From Akkermansia muciniphila (lineage in GTDB: Bacteria; Verrucomicrobiota; Verrucomicrobiia; Limisphaerales; BJHT01): DNA of 64,000 nucleotides. A program made the position numbers and the translations under genes. This document shows positions 15,861-25,276 of this stretch, in pieces; within the stretch, counting starts at the first letter, position 1; each line of letters begins with the position of its first letter. The notes under the pieces were generated by a model that saw only the letters and a program-made list of their open reading frames with translations, made no database searches and was not told the origin of the DNA. The stretch covers positions 61,734 through 125,733 of the forward strand of contig CAMAUZ010000008.1 of assembly GCA_945861535.1 (NCBI GenBank), read 5' to 3'.

Positions 15861-18800
15861 TCAGTTGCCCGCCGTCCGGCGCTCGGCGATGAGTTCGAGG
15901 CCGCAGAGGATCGTGCCGTTTCTGGCGCCGGGGGCGCGGGTGAGGGTGAGCTTCAAATCTTTCTGGATGATGATGCCGTTGAATTCTTTCACCACGCCGC
16001 GGTGGTGGCCGCCGGCGGCGAGGGCGATGTCGAATTTTTCGAGCACGGACCGGCCTTGCAGCGCGATGCTGAAGACGCGCTGGCCGGGTTTCAGGTCCTC
16101 GGGTTCGGCGAAATACAGGCGCACGGTGTAGGGCGCGGCCGGGTGCGGGGGGCGGAGCACCAGCGGCTTGAGTTGCGGCAGCTCGGGCTTGGGCGCCGTA
16201 CCGGCCGCCCCAGACAAAGCCTGCGGCAGCGGCGGACCGATGAACGAACCGCTGATTTTGGCGCGCTCGACGGCTTCGTCTTCCTCGTCGTCCTTCGAGC
16301 GCGGGGGCTTGCTCACGTTCGGGCGCACGAGTTCCGGAGTGACGGTGATGGTTTCGACTTCGCGCACGCCCGAGGCCATGACCCACGCCAGGCCCGCGCC
16401 GATCACCTGTGACGCGTGTCGGCGAAAATAAGCGACGCCCTTGCCGGAGACATTGATGGGCACGCCCGGCGAATCGCCGCCGACGGAGGGGTATTCCAGC
16501 CACAGCGTGCCGTCCGCGGCGCGGCGGTCGCCGGGCGCGCCGAAGTTGATGCCGACGCGCTCAATGCGTTCCCCGGCCTCGCCATCCAGGCCGAACTGGC
16601 TGTAGGTCCACAGCTCGAGGTCGGGCATGTGGATCAGCGCGAGCGAGGTCTGGTTTTGATAGGCGCAGGTGCAGGTGCGGGTGTAGTCGGGCGCGTTGAG
16701 CACGCCGTTGGCGACGACGAGGTTCGCGGTGCAGCCGGATTTGAAACCGCCGAGATTGCCGGTGCCGCTCTTGGAAATCAGATCGTAAAAACCCGCCGCG
16801 CCCGAGCGGAAGGTGAGCAGGTGCTCGCTGGCGACGATGTTGTTGCAGCCGTAGGCGCGGGTGATGCGCCACGGCTCGGATTTTCCCGTCAACGGATTGC
16901 GCACGAGATGCGGCGTGCCGTCGTGCAAATTGAACGCGCCGCTCGAGGACTGGTAGGAGTTCGCGCTCGTGAAGATGAGTTCGTTGTGGAGCATCACCGG
17001 TCCGACGTATTTGCGTTTCAAGTCCTGCCAGCGCACCTCGCCGTCGAGTCCGCGATACGCGGTGAGACCTTCGCCAACTTCGTCCTTGAGCCGGTCCGTG
17101 GCCTTCGCGCCGGCGAGGAGCAGGATGTCGTGCAGCTTGGAATAACCGAGCCAGGTGCCGAAAATGTTCTGCCTCGTTTCCCACAGCGGCGCGCCCGTCT
17201 GCACGTCAAAGGCCGCCAGCCGGTAATCCTGCGGAATCGCGGCCCCGCGACGCTTGAGTTTGTCCTCGGCGCTCAGCGGCAGCTTATCGAGGCAATAAAC
17301 CCGGCCATTTCCCGCGACAATCCCGTTGTGCAGAAAACTGTGCCGCGCCTCGACCCGCCACAGCACCGCGCCCGAGTGACGGTCGAAGGCGACCAGTCCG
17401 CCGCTCGCGGAAAAATCCTCGATGCCGCTCGGCTTGCTCGCGCCGCCGAGCTTCACGCTGTGCCGCGCGAAGCCGTCGCCGGCGAGCAGGACATTTTCGT
17501 AAATGCCGATGTAAGCCCAATCCACCGGCGCGTTGGTGCCCGGTCGCGGCGGCAGCGTGAGCGTGCGCGTCAGCGCGCCGGTGCGCGCGTCGAGGACCTG
17601 GCAGGTGTTGGTGACGACGAGATAGACCGCGTCCTCGGTGGCGACGTAGTTGGCACCGCGGCCGTTCGCGCCGGGGATGTGCTTTTGGTTATAGGCCGTG
17701 CTCAGCGGCGTGTTGGTGTAGGAGGAATCGTAGTAGATGCCGAACGTGCCGAGGCTCGGGAACTCGGTCTTCCACAACAGCCGTCCCGTGTACACATCGC
17801 GCGCGCTGAGGCTGTTCATGCCCTGGATGAACATGCGCCCGCCGATGACCTGCTCCGGCGGGCCGTGGCCGTGCCGCGGCAGCACGTCGAGATTCGAGGT
17901 GCCGCCGAACCACAGCAGCCCGAGCGGGGCCTTCACGCGGGCGTCGTCGGATTTCAGCGTGTTGCCAATGTCGCCGTATTGATGGGTCCAATTCGCGGAC
18001 TCGGGCAGCGCTCCCACGCGCCGCACGAGCAGGTGGCCCTCGGCCTCGCGCACCTCCGCCAGCTCCAGATGCTTGGCGTTGATGAAACTCGCCAGCTTCG
18101 TCCGCGCCGCGCCCGCAGCCGGCAGCCAGAGCGCGCCGCCGAAGGGCCGCACCGACTCATAAACCATCCGGAGCACCGCGCCGGTTTGCAGATGCGCGAG
18201 CTGCGATTCGCCCACGACGATGAGATTCGCCAGATACGGCGGCGCGTGGAAACTCACCGGATCGCCCGCGTGCAGCGTCACCCGCGCACCGTAAAAGCCC
18301 GCTGCGTCCCAGCGCCGCCGCAGTTGCTCCACCTTCTCCGTGTCGGGGTCCACGGCCACGATGCGCAGCTTGGAATTCAGCAGCACCGCCTCGAGCAACT
18401 GCCCGTCCTCGACGCCGAACCACAGCGCATAACCCTCCGTGGCGTCCGCCTCTGCGATCATCGCTTTCGCCTGCGCCACGAGGGTCGCCGCGGGCCGCAC
18501 GGGACGCGGCTTCGCGGGCAGCGTGACGGCTTTGGTCTTCTCGTCGCCGAAGGTAACGATGCGGCCCTCGAGGGTGGTGGCGATGAGTTTGCCATTGGCG
18601 GCCAGCAGGCGCTGCACGTTGCGGATCGGGGCGTTCCACACCACGCGCGCGCGGCGCAGGCCGGCGGGCAGCTCGATGGCCGAGACGGAGTTCGAGCCTG
18701 CCGCGTAGAGTCGTTTCCCCGCCTTGATGAGATCCACCGAGGCGTCGGCCTTCACCTCCCACTGCACCTTTTTGTCCGTGCCGATGGCCTGGATGATGCG

Positions 18801-19811
18801 GCCGGTTTTGTTGGTCGCGGCGGAGTACCACACCTTGCCATCCAGCACCGGCTCGCTGTTGGTCAGCTTGATCGTGTTGCCGGTTTTCAACTCGAAGGCC
18901 CGCGTGCCATGCACGCGCGTGTGGAGAAAATATTCCGCGTCCGTCGCCGCCACGAACGAGCCGCCATTCCCCTTGCCCACGTTGCTGTGCTGAAAATGAA
19001 CGAACTCTCCGGTCTGGCGATTGAACGCTGCCGGCACCGAGCGCCCGCCCGGCACCAGCAGAATATCCTGCGTGGCCACCAGCGCCCCCTGCGGCGCGAC
19101 GCCGCCGAACGACGGCGCGCTGTGCGGCTGCCGGATGAACTGCGCGCCGGTGCCGTCATTCACCCACACCACCTTGCCGCTCGCCGCGTCCAGCGCGTAG
19201 ATGAACGTCCCCATGAACGGCCAGATGCTCGCCGCGAAATACACGCGCCCGTCGCGCACCACCGGCCCGCCGCGCGCCGGCCACGCCGAGATCACGCGCT
19301 GATTGCCGAGCACCTTGCGATCCGCAGGCCCGCCGCGGAATTTCCAGAGCAACTTTCCGTCGCCCGCGCTCACGCAATACAGATAGCCGTCGTCGCTCGT
19401 GAAATAGATTTTCTCCTGCCATGCCACCGGCGGGAACCGCACCGGACCGTCCGTGTAAAACGCCCACAGTTCCGCGCCGCTGCGCAAGTCGAGAGCCACC
19501 ACCTTGTCCGTGTCATTGAAGCCGACGAACATCCGACCGCCCAGCACCACCGGCTCGAAGGCCTTGTCGTAGGGCATCAAGTCGTGGTTGAGCGGGTCAT
19601 CCCATACCTGCACCCGTGGCGCGTACTGCCGGGTCCACTGGCGATGCAACTGCGGGGCCAGCACCTCCGGCGATGCCGCCGAGCGATACGCATCAAACCG
19701 CCACATCGGCCAGTCCGCCGCGCGCACCGGCAGCACCGCCACCGCCGCGATCGCTGCAAAAAAAAGCGCCGCCCAGCCTGCGAGCGGGAAGATGCGGCGG
19801 CCGAGATTCAT
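15861..19811 (-). CDS. Giant secreted PQQ-propeller protein with methyltransferase-like and malectin domains
   Basis: 1316 residues from ATG 19811. Signal peptide (LAGWAALFFAAIAAVAVLPVRA). The first PQQ-type beta-propeller (about 40-450) has repeated 'DLRSGAELWAF', 'DAASGKVVWV' blades. At about 455-600 there is a Rossmann-like segment (GQLLEAVLLNSKLRIVAVDP, then VTLHAGDPVSF, LIVVGESQL) resembling an SAM methyltransferase without an obvious intact catalytic set. A second propeller follows (about 620-1130: DVYTGRLLWKTE, DARTGALTRTL). The C-terminus (about 1225-1316) is malectin-like: TVRLYFAEPEDLKPGQRVF then VLEKFDIALAAGG. Probably a periplasmic or extracellular quinoprotein-like sensor or dehydrogenase relative with carbohydrate binding; activity unproven. 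Confidence 0.82.
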   Translation of the reverse strand: MNLGRRIFPLAGWAALFFAAIAAVAVLPVRAADWPMWRFDAYRSAASPEVLAPQLHRQWTRQYAPRVQVWDDPLNHDLMPYDKAFEPVVLGGRMFVGFNDTDKVVALDLRSGAELWAFYTDGPVRFPPVAWQEKIYFTSDDGYLYCVSAGDGKLLWKFRGGPADRKVLGNQRVISAWPARGGPVVRDGRVYFAASIWPFMGTFIYALDAASGKVVWVNDGTGAQFIRQPHSAPSFGGVAPQGALVATQDILLVPGGRSVPAAFNRQTGEFVHFQHSNVGKGNGGSFVAATDAEYFLHTRVHGTRAFELKTGNTIKLTNSEPVLDGKVWYSAATNKTGRIIQAIGTDKKVQWEVKADASVDLIKAGKRLYAAGSNSVSAIELPAGLRRARVVWNAPIRNVQRLLAANGKLIATTLEGRIVTFGDEKTKAVTLPAKPRPVRPAATLVAQAKAMIAEADATEGYALWFGVEDGQLLEAVLLNSKLRIVAVDPDTEKVEQLRRRWDAAGFYGARVTLHAGDPVSFHAPPYLANLIVVGESQLAHLQTGAVLRMVYESVRPFGGALWLPAAGAARTKLASFINAKHLELAEVREAEGHLLVRRVGALPESANWTHQYGDIGNTLKSDDARVKAPLGLLWFGGTSNLDVLPRHGHGPPEQVIGGRMFIQGMNSLSARDVYTGRLLWKTEFPSLGTFGIYYDSSYTNTPLSTAYNQKHIPGANGRGANYVATEDAVYLVVTNTCQVLDARTGALTRTLTLPPRPGTNAPVDWAYIGIYENVLLAGDGFARHSVKLGGASKPSGIEDFSASGGLVAFDRHSGAVLWRVEARHSFLHNGIVAGNGRVYCLDKLPLSAEDKLKRRGAAIPQDYRLAAFDVQTGAPLWETRQNIFGTWLGYSKLHDILLLAGAKATDRLKDEVGEGLTAYRGLDGEVRWQDLKRKYVGPVMLHNELIFTSANSYQSSSGAFNLHDGTPHLVRNPLTGKSEPWRITRAYGCNNIVASEHLLTFRSGAAGFYDLISKSGTGNLGGFKSGCTANLVVANGVLNAPDYTRTCTCAYQNQTSLALIHMPDLELWTYSQFGLDGEAGERIERVGINFGAPGDRRAADGTLWLEYPSVGGDSPGVPINVSGKGVAYFRRHASQVIGAGLAWVMASGVREVETITVTPELVRPNVSKPPRSKDDEEDEAVERAKISGSFIGPPLPQALSGAAGTAPKPELPQLKPLVLRPPHPAAPYTVRLYFAEPEDLKPGQRVFSIALQGRSVLEKFDIALAAGGHHRGVVKEFNGIIIQKDLKLTLTRAPGARNGTILCGLELIAERRTAGN

Positions 19812-19929
19812 CAAGATTTTGGTGCCCACCAACCGGTGGCGTGTGTGCAAACGGAGCAAGCCGCCCCGGTTTTGGGGCGCTCTGTGACGCCATGGTTAAC
19901 GGCCTAATTGAAGGAAGCCAAGGCTGCTA

Positions 19930-20200
19930 GTTTGGAGTCCCGGCTTTAGCCGGCGGGGGCGACCGCGACCCGGGCGCCGGGATTATTTTCCGCGGCCTCG
20001 ACAATGCGCACGCTGCGCCGCCTGAAGGCGGGACTCCGAACAGGCCGGCGCGTGACCTGCGGGGCGCGCGGCGTTCACGCCGCTTCACCGTGCGAGCGGC
20101 GCTGCGTGCTCGGACTCGCCTCGGAGCGCCGAACTCCAGTTCGGCGCGCAGCGCGAACGGCTGGGAACGCGCCGGATCGGAGATCGGCGCTCCGGAGGCG
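19930..20200. repeat. Cluster of palindromic repeats in a 540-bp gap
   Basis: Between the PQQ gene and the DUF6941 gene. It includes an inverted pair 19930-19952/20018-20040 (TTTGGAGTCCCGG... / ...GGGACTCCGAA), a GCGTTCACGCCGC palindrome, and GCGCCGAACTCCAGTTCGGCGC near 20130-20152. No convincing gene lies in 19812-20355. Confidence 0.75.
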
Positions 20201-20355
20201 GGGGGCCTTGAGTCCGACAGCGGCGGCCGAACCCAGCCGCGAATTCCCTCGCCAAGCTGCTCCGTCGCCCTACCGTTCCGTCCGGTTCTTGCAGCTTGGC
20301 CACCACCAATGCCGGCCCCCATGGGCGATTTTTCAGATCAAAAAACCGAAATATT

Positions 20356-20760
20356 ATGGATGTTCAAATTGCAGCGCTGTGCGACTCGGCCTCGGATTAC
20401 AACGGGAAGCTGTGCCTGCTGGGCGCGTTCGACTCGATCTATGTGCAGCAGTTTCCGGCGGTGCATCCGCATTGCTCGATTGCGCTGCGCCTGGTGTTCA
20501 ACCAGGCCGAGGAGGGGCGGCATCAGTTGCGCCTGAGCCTGATTGACGCCGACGGGCGCAGCCTGCTCCCGAAGATCGAGCCGACCATCGAGGTGCGCAT
20601 GGGCAAGGACAGCTACTTCGCCACCAGCAATCTCGTGTTCAATCTCCAGGGCATGAAGTTCGACAAGGCCGGGCAGTACTCGATCGACATCAGCCTCGAG
20701 AAAAACATGATCGCGCGCATCCCGCTCCAGGTCATCCAGGTGTCGCAGAATCCCCCGTGA
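20356..20760 (+). CDS. DUF6941 family protein
   Basis: 134 residues from ATG 20356 (MDVQIAALCDSASDYNGKL). The layout CDSASDYNGKLCLLGAFDSI, the PAVHPHCSIALRL strand and the closing GQYSIDISLEKNMIARIPL match the DUF6941 family: a small all-beta cytosolic protein. Function unknown in the family. The ATG in the longer frame at 20296 lies within repeat-derived sequence and is rejected. It ends 82 bp before the enolase-superfamily gene, so the two may be co-transcribed. Confidence 0.8.
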   Translation: MDVQIAALCDSASDYNGKLCLLGAFDSIYVQQFPAVHPHCSIALRLVFNQAEEGRHQLRLSLIDADGRSLLPKIEPTIEVRMGKDSYFATSNLVFNLQGMKFDKAGQYSIDISLEKNMIARIPLQVIQVSQNPP

Positions 20761-20842
20761 TCGCTGCGTGGTCCGGGCGCCGCTGCCGGCCCGGCACGCG
20801 CCCCGCCTCGGGCCGCGCCCGCCACCCCGCCGCCGCGTCGTC

Positions 20843-22264
20843 ATGAAACTCCGCCTCTGCCACGGCGACCTGCATCTCGCGCCGCTGCGCACGCGGATGC
20901 CCTTCAAATACGGCATCGCGACGATGACGGAGACGACCTACGCCTTCGTGCGCCTGCGGGTCGAGATCGACGGCCGCGGCTTCGAGGGCATCGCCGCCGA
21001 TTCGCTGCCGCCGAAATGGTTCACCAAGGACCCGCTCAAACCGCTCGCCGACGAGGTCGCGGAAATGCTCGCGGTCATCCGGCACGCGCTGGCGGTGGCG
21101 GTCGGCCTGCGCGGGGGGAATGCGTTTGAAGTCTGGCAGCAACTTTACGCGGCGCAGGGCGCGTGGGGTGCGGCGCAGGCGCAGCCGTCGCTGCTCACGC
21201 ACTTCGGTACATCGCTCGTTGAGCGGGCGCTGCTCGAAGCGGTGAGTCGCGCGGCCGGCCGGCCGTTTGGCGACGTGCTGCGCGCGGGCGGTTTCGGTTT
21301 GCAGCTCGGGCAGATTCATCCGGCGCTCGCGCGCTTCACGCCCGCGCAATTGCTGCCGGAGCGCCCGCTGGCGCAGTTGATCGCGCGTCACACCGTCGGC
21401 CTGAGCGACCCGCCGACCGACGAGGAAATCCCTGCGAACGAACGGCTGAACGACGGCCTGCCGCAATCGCTCGTCGCATGCATCCGCGCCTACGGGCTGC
21501 GGCATTTCAAACTCAAGCTCAACGGCGATGCCGCGCGCGATCTCGACCGCACGCAACGCATCGCGGCGATTCTGCGCGAACACGCCGCCGCGGATTTCGC
21601 CTTCTCGCTCGATGGCAACGAGCAGTTCAAAACGCTCGGGGACTTCCGCCGGTTCTGGGAGGAAATGCAGCGCGACGCCGGGCTGCGGGAATTCCTGCGG
21701 CACCTCCTCTTTGTCGAGCAACCGCTGCATCGCAATCAGGCGCTGCAGCCCGAGGTCGGACCGGCGTTTGCCGCGTGGCCGGACCGGCCACCATTCATTA
21801 TCGACGAATCCGACGGCGCGCTCGACAGCCTGCCCGCGGCCCTCGCGCTCGGCTACAGCGGCACGAGCCACAAGAACTGCAAGGGGGTGTTCAAAGGCGT
21901 CGCCAACCGCTGTCTCCTGCGCCTGCGCGAGCGCGGGCAACCGCACGTCGCCGCGCTGATGAGCGGCGAAGACCTGTGCAATGTCGGCCCCGTCGCGTTG
22001 CTGCAAGACCTCGCGGTGATGGCCACGCTCGGCATCGCGAGCGTCGAGCGCAACGGGCATCACTATCACCGCGGCCTGTCGCAATTCCCGGCGGAGATTC
22101 AGGCGCAGGTGCTCCGCCATCATCCCGATCTTTACCAAGCCTCCGCCGCCGGTTGGCCGACGCTGCGCCTCCGCGACGGCCGGCTCGATCTCGGCACCGT
22201 GAACGCCGCGCCGCTGGGCGTGGGTTTTCCGGTGACGGTGGAGCAGTTTGGAACGGCTTCGTAG
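20843..22264 (+). CDS. Enolase-superfamily enzyme (mandelate racemase/muconate lactonizing-like)
   Basis: 473 residues from ATG 20843. The N-terminal capping domain (about 1-170) is followed by a TIM-barrel with the superfamily catalytic set: Lys pair in HFKLKLNGD, Asp in FSLDGNEQ, Glu in LFVEQPLHR, Asp/Glu in FIIDESDGALD, and Lys in SGTSHKNCKGVFKG. Those residues bind Mg and abstract an alpha-proton from a carboxylate. A second region, ASVERNGHHYHRGLSQF, is unusual for characterised members. The length exceeds typical 360-400-residue muconate-type enzymes by about 80. The substrate cannot be read from sequence; no catabolic neighbours are present. Confidence 0.82.
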   Translation: MKLRLCHGDLHLAPLRTRMPFKYGIATMTETTYAFVRLRVEIDGRGFEGIAADSLPPKWFTKDPLKPLADEVAEMLAVIRHALAVAVGLRGGNAFEVWQQLYAAQGAWGAAQAQPSLLTHFGTSLVERALLEAVSRAAGRPFGDVLRAGGFGLQLGQIHPALARFTPAQLLPERPLAQLIARHTVGLSDPPTDEEIPANERLNDGLPQSLVACIRAYGLRHFKLKLNGDAARDLDRTQRIAAILREHAAADFAFSLDGNEQFKTLGDFRRFWEEMQRDAGLREFLRHLLFVEQPLHRNQALQPEVGPAFAAWPDRPPFIIDESDGALDSLPAALALGYSGTSHKNCKGVFKGVANRCLLRLRERGQPHVAALMSGEDLCNVGPVALLQDLAVMATLGIASVERNGHHYHRGLSQFPAEIQAQVLRHHPDLYQASAAGWPTLRLRDGRLDLGTVNAAPLGVGFPVTVEQFGTAS

Positions 22265-22292
22265 CTTGTAGGAGACGACGTGAGGAGACTCT
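22265..22292 (+). repeat. GTAGGAGACGACGTGAGGAG dispersed repeat, copy 1
   Basis: 28-bp word whose reverse complement occurs at 27589-27616 with one mismatch; a shorter copy lies at 27256-27275 and a diverged one near 61519. It begins directly after the stop codon of the enolase-superfamily gene. Confidence 0.8.
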
Positions 22293-22365
22293 ACCCTCCT
22301 TTCCCGCACGGCCCGCCCAAAAGCACGTCAGGCCGCAGCTCGCAACGTCCTACGCGCGCAGGCCG

Positions 22366-24552
22366 TCACGCAAACGCCACCCGTGTGGTCGTGGCCTCGG
22401 GATCCCACCCGCGCGTGGGCGAGGTGGTGACGGAGGAGATTTCCTTGATCGACATCTGATTGCCGAGGGTCTTCGCGCTTTTGACCGCGACGTCCGCCGG
22501 GTTGCAGGTCTGCTGGTTGATCTTCTGATGCGGCGAGGGCTTGTAGCGGATGTAGAGCTGCTTGGGAGTGTCTGGCTCGAAGAACAGGATGCGCGCCTTC
22601 TCGGGGATGCACTCGTAAATTTTTTCGAGAATTGTCCCGCCGAAGGTGAAGCGCTTGAGATAGGTGGCCTCGCGCGTCGTGTAAACGAGCGTGAACACGC
22701 GGTCGCGGTCGGGCAGCGCGCAATAGATCAGGTCGGGGCCGACGAAGAGTTTCTCGGGCAGTTCGATGACTTTGTAGTGCCCGTCTTTGAAGAGCAGGAG
22801 GAGCCGGTCGAACTTGGTGCAGTCGAGCTTGTACTCATCGCCCGAGACCTTGTAGCCGACGTAGCCGCTCTCGCGGTCGTAGGTGACCTTGAAGGCCTTG
22901 AACGCGACTTCGCGGGCGTCGATCTCCTCGTGGCGGCTGGACTTGGTGAGGCGCGGGTAGAGCGGGCCGTATTTGGCGAGCAGGGCCTCGAGATGGTTGA
23001 TGGCGTACTTCGTGATGTTCTTGAGGTGCTTCCGGGTTTCCTCGAGTTCCGCCCTGGTCTTCTCCATTTCCTCGCGGTGCTTGCTGATGTCGAAGAGGGA
23101 AATGCGGCGGATGCGGACCTGGAGCAGGCGCTCGACGTCCGGGTCGGTGAGGTCGCGGAGCATCTCCTTGCGAAACGGCTTGAAGCCCTCGTACACCGCG
23201 GCGCTGACGGCCTCGGCGGTTTTGCACTGCTCGATTTTTTTGTAGAGGCGCTCCTCGATGAAGATGCGTTCGAGGGTGCGGAAATGCAGTTCGTCCTCGA
23301 GTTTCCGCTGTTTGCACTCCAGTTCCCGTTGGAGAAGCGCGACCAGTTGCGCGGTGTTTTCGCGCAGCACTTCCGACACGGTCATCTCCACCGGCCGGCT
23401 GTTTTTGATGATGATGATGCGGCTCGAGATGCTGACCTCGCACGACGTGAAGGCGTAGAGCGCGTCGATCAACTGATCGGCGGTGACGCCGGCCGGGGCC
23501 TTGATCTCGATTTCGACATCCTCGGCGGTGTAGTCGTTGATCGACTTGATCTTGATCTTGCCCTTGCGCACGGCCTCCTCGATCGAGCTGAGCAGCGATT
23601 CGGTCGTGGTGGTCGGGGGGATTTCCTTGATGACCACGGTGGACTCGTCCTTGGCCTTGATGCGGGCGCGGACCTGGATGGTGCCCTTGCCGTCGGCGTA
23701 TTCGCGGGCGTCCATGAGGCCGCCGGTCGGAAAATCGGGGAGACACTTGAAGGGCTGGTTGCGGAGAATCGCGATCTGCGCCGCGAGCAGCTCGGGAAAA
23801 TTGTGCGGCAAAATGCGCGACGCCAGACCGACCGCGATGCCCTCGGTGCCGAGCATGAGCGTGAGCGGCAGGCGGCACGGGAGCGCGACGGGTTCCTTGG
23901 CGCGGCCGTCGTAGCTGGGGACGAACTCGGTGAGTTCGTCGTTGAAGAGTTCGGTGCGCGCGAGTTCGGTGAGGCGACACTCGATGTAACGCGGCGCGGC
24001 GGCGGGGTCGCCGGTGTGGATGTTGCCGTAATTGCCCTGGCCCTCGATGAGGTAGCGTTTGTTCGTCAGCACCACGAGCGCGTCGCCGATCGATGCGTCG
24101 CCGTGCGGGTGATACTGCATGCAGTAGCCGACAATGTTGGCGACCTTGATGAAGCGGCCGTCGTCCTTCTCGTGCAGCGACCAGAGAATGCGGCGCTGCA
24201 CGGGCTTGAGACCATCGGCCAGATTCGGAATCGCGCGGTCGCGGATGACGTAGGAGGCGTACTCGAGGAAGCCCGTATCCACGCGGCGATGCAGCGCGAG
24301 ATCGATTTTGCCGGGGAGGAAGCGCGGGCTGACCGGCTCGACGATTTCGGCGTGGATGTGCTCTTCACCATTGCCGTTCTTGGGCGGGGCGGCGGCGGCA
24401 GGCTGCTCCGCTGCGGGAGTGGCGGGAGTGGCTGCGGCGGGCGCAGTGGCGGGCACCGGCTTGGTGGGCGCGGCGGGTGCGGCGGGTGCGGGCTTGGCGC
24501 CGTCGATGGGAAGCTCGGGTTGGTCGGGACTATTTTTCTTGGCTGAACTCAT
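22366..24552 (-). CDS. parC: DNA topoisomerase IV subunit A
   Basis: 728 residues. A Pro/Ala-rich N-terminal extension (about 15-60) precedes the type IIA breakage-reunion domain: LEYASYVIRDRAIPNLADGL, KPVQRRILW, CMQYHPHGDASIGDALV and the catalytic tyrosine Tyr169 in AAAPRYIECRLTEL. The C-terminal pinwheel is short and shows no GyrA-box (QRRGGKG-like) sequence, which favours ParC-type topoisomerase over gyrase. It forms an A2B2 complex with ParE to decatenate chromosomes; no parE is present within this window. ATG at 24552. Confidence 0.9.
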   Translation of the reverse strand: MSSAKKNSPDQPELPIDGAKPAPAAPAAPTKPVPATAPAAATPATPAAEQPAAAAPPKNGNGEEHIHAEIVEPVSPRFLPGKIDLALHRRVDTGFLEYASYVIRDRAIPNLADGLKPVQRRILWSLHEKDDGRFIKVANIVGYCMQYHPHGDASIGDALVVLTNKRYLIEGQGNYGNIHTGDPAAAPRYIECRLTELARTELFNDELTEFVPSYDGRAKEPVALPCRLPLTLMLGTEGIAVGLASRILPHNFPELLAAQIAILRNQPFKCLPDFPTGGLMDAREYADGKGTIQVRARIKAKDESTVVIKEIPPTTTTESLLSSIEEAVRKGKIKIKSINDYTAEDVEIEIKAPAGVTADQLIDALYAFTSCEVSISSRIIIIKNSRPVEMTVSEVLRENTAQLVALLQRELECKQRKLEDELHFRTLERIFIEERLYKKIEQCKTAEAVSAAVYEGFKPFRKEMLRDLTDPDVERLLQVRIRRISLFDISKHREEMEKTRAELEETRKHLKNITKYAINHLEALLAKYGPLYPRLTKSSRHEEIDAREVAFKAFKVTYDRESGYVGYKVSGDEYKLDCTKFDRLLLLFKDGHYKVIELPEKLFVGPDLIYCALPDRDRVFTLVYTTREATYLKRFTFGGTILEKIYECIPEKARILFFEPDTPKQLYIRYKPSPHQKINQQTCNPADVAVKSAKTLGNQMSIKEISSVTTSPTRGWDPEATTTRVAFA

Positions 24553-24612
24553 GCGGCGCGGGATTAAGCCAGAGGGAGTTGGTGAGTGGCAAGACTTGCC
24601 GTGAGCGGCGAT

Positions 24613-24876
24613 TCACAAGGCTCGGTCCGCGAGATGAACATCGAGAATCTTCAGGTGTCGATCGGCACCATCGTCCCAATATTTGATGGCAAACCGGCCG
24701 CAGACATGGGTGTCCACCCGTCGTCCCGAGGCGTCGCGTTCGACAAAATCGGAATAGCGGGAAGGAAACGCGGCGATCTCGCGAAACCGCTTGAGAAGCA
24801 TCGTCTGGTCCTGCCGCGGACGAGTTCGGAGGAACTCAAACACCTCGATGTCAATGAGCAGACGGGCATCGCTCAT
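24613..24876 (-). CDS. RelE/ParE-like toxin
   Basis: 87 residues: MSDARLLIDIEVFEFLRTRP, then RQDQTMLLKRFREIAAFP and a strand pair VCGRFAIKYWDDGADRHLKILDV. Size, strand order and the basic Arg/Lys pattern fit the RelE/ParE fold of ribosome-dependent or gyrase-targeting toxins. Overlaps the upstream antitoxin-like gene by 4 bp. Assignment by fold resemblance; exact family not certain. Confidence 0.65.
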   Translation of the reverse strand: MSDARLLIDIEVFEFLRTRPRQDQTMLLKRFREIAAFPSRYSDFVERDASGRRVDTHVCGRFAIKYWDDGADRHLKILDVHLADRAL

Positions 24877-25082
24877 TGGCCATCACGCACCAAACCCAGC
24901 TTTTGTTCGCACTGCTCGGCGGTCAGCCAGCGCTCGGGGGATGAGTCGTCAATCTTCTCGGCCAGCTTGGCCGCGTAGCCTGCCTGCCCGGCATCCTGGA
25001 GGGTCACGAGGTAGGCCAGCAGTTTCTGGCGGGCCTCGGCGGGCAGCGCTTGAACTTCAGCTTTCAGGGTCTCGAAACTCAT
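24873..25082 (-). CDS. Small antitoxin-like protein
   Basis: 69 residues, helical: MSFETLKAEVQALPAEARQK, then YLVTLQDAGQAGYAAKLAEK and an ending ERWLTAEQCEQKLGLVRDG. Small acidic helical proteins of this kind precede RelE-like toxins. It is first in a two-gene operon with a 4-bp overlap. The role is inferred from gene order. Confidence 0.62.
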   Translation of the reverse strand: MSFETLKAEVQALPAEARQKLLAYLVTLQDAGQAGYAAKLAEKIDDSSPERWLTAEQCEQKLGLVRDGQ

Positions 25083-25276
25083 GGAAGCAAACTAGATTTT
25101 AGGGAACTGGGTCGCAAGCGTTTGGTTCCATCGCGGGCGGTCCCCGTTTGCGCGATCAATCCCACCGGTAACCCGCCCGCCACCCGGGCGTCGTTAGCTG
25201 CGATGCAAACTCGGCGGAGAGCGGATGAAGCCGCTGACTTGCCGCACGAAAAATCAGCACCCACAATGACCATCTT

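Noticed and set aside
16416..19907. 1163-codon plus-strand open frame opposite the PQQ gene
   Set aside because: Arg/Ala/His-rich shadow of a GC-rich gene; the minus-strand PQQ, methyltransferase-like and malectin motifs are convincing.
21478..24546. 1022-codon plus-strand open frame spanning the enolase-superfamily gene and parC
   Set aside because: Out-of-frame and antisense to two genes with intact catalytic motifs; composition is that of a shadow frame.
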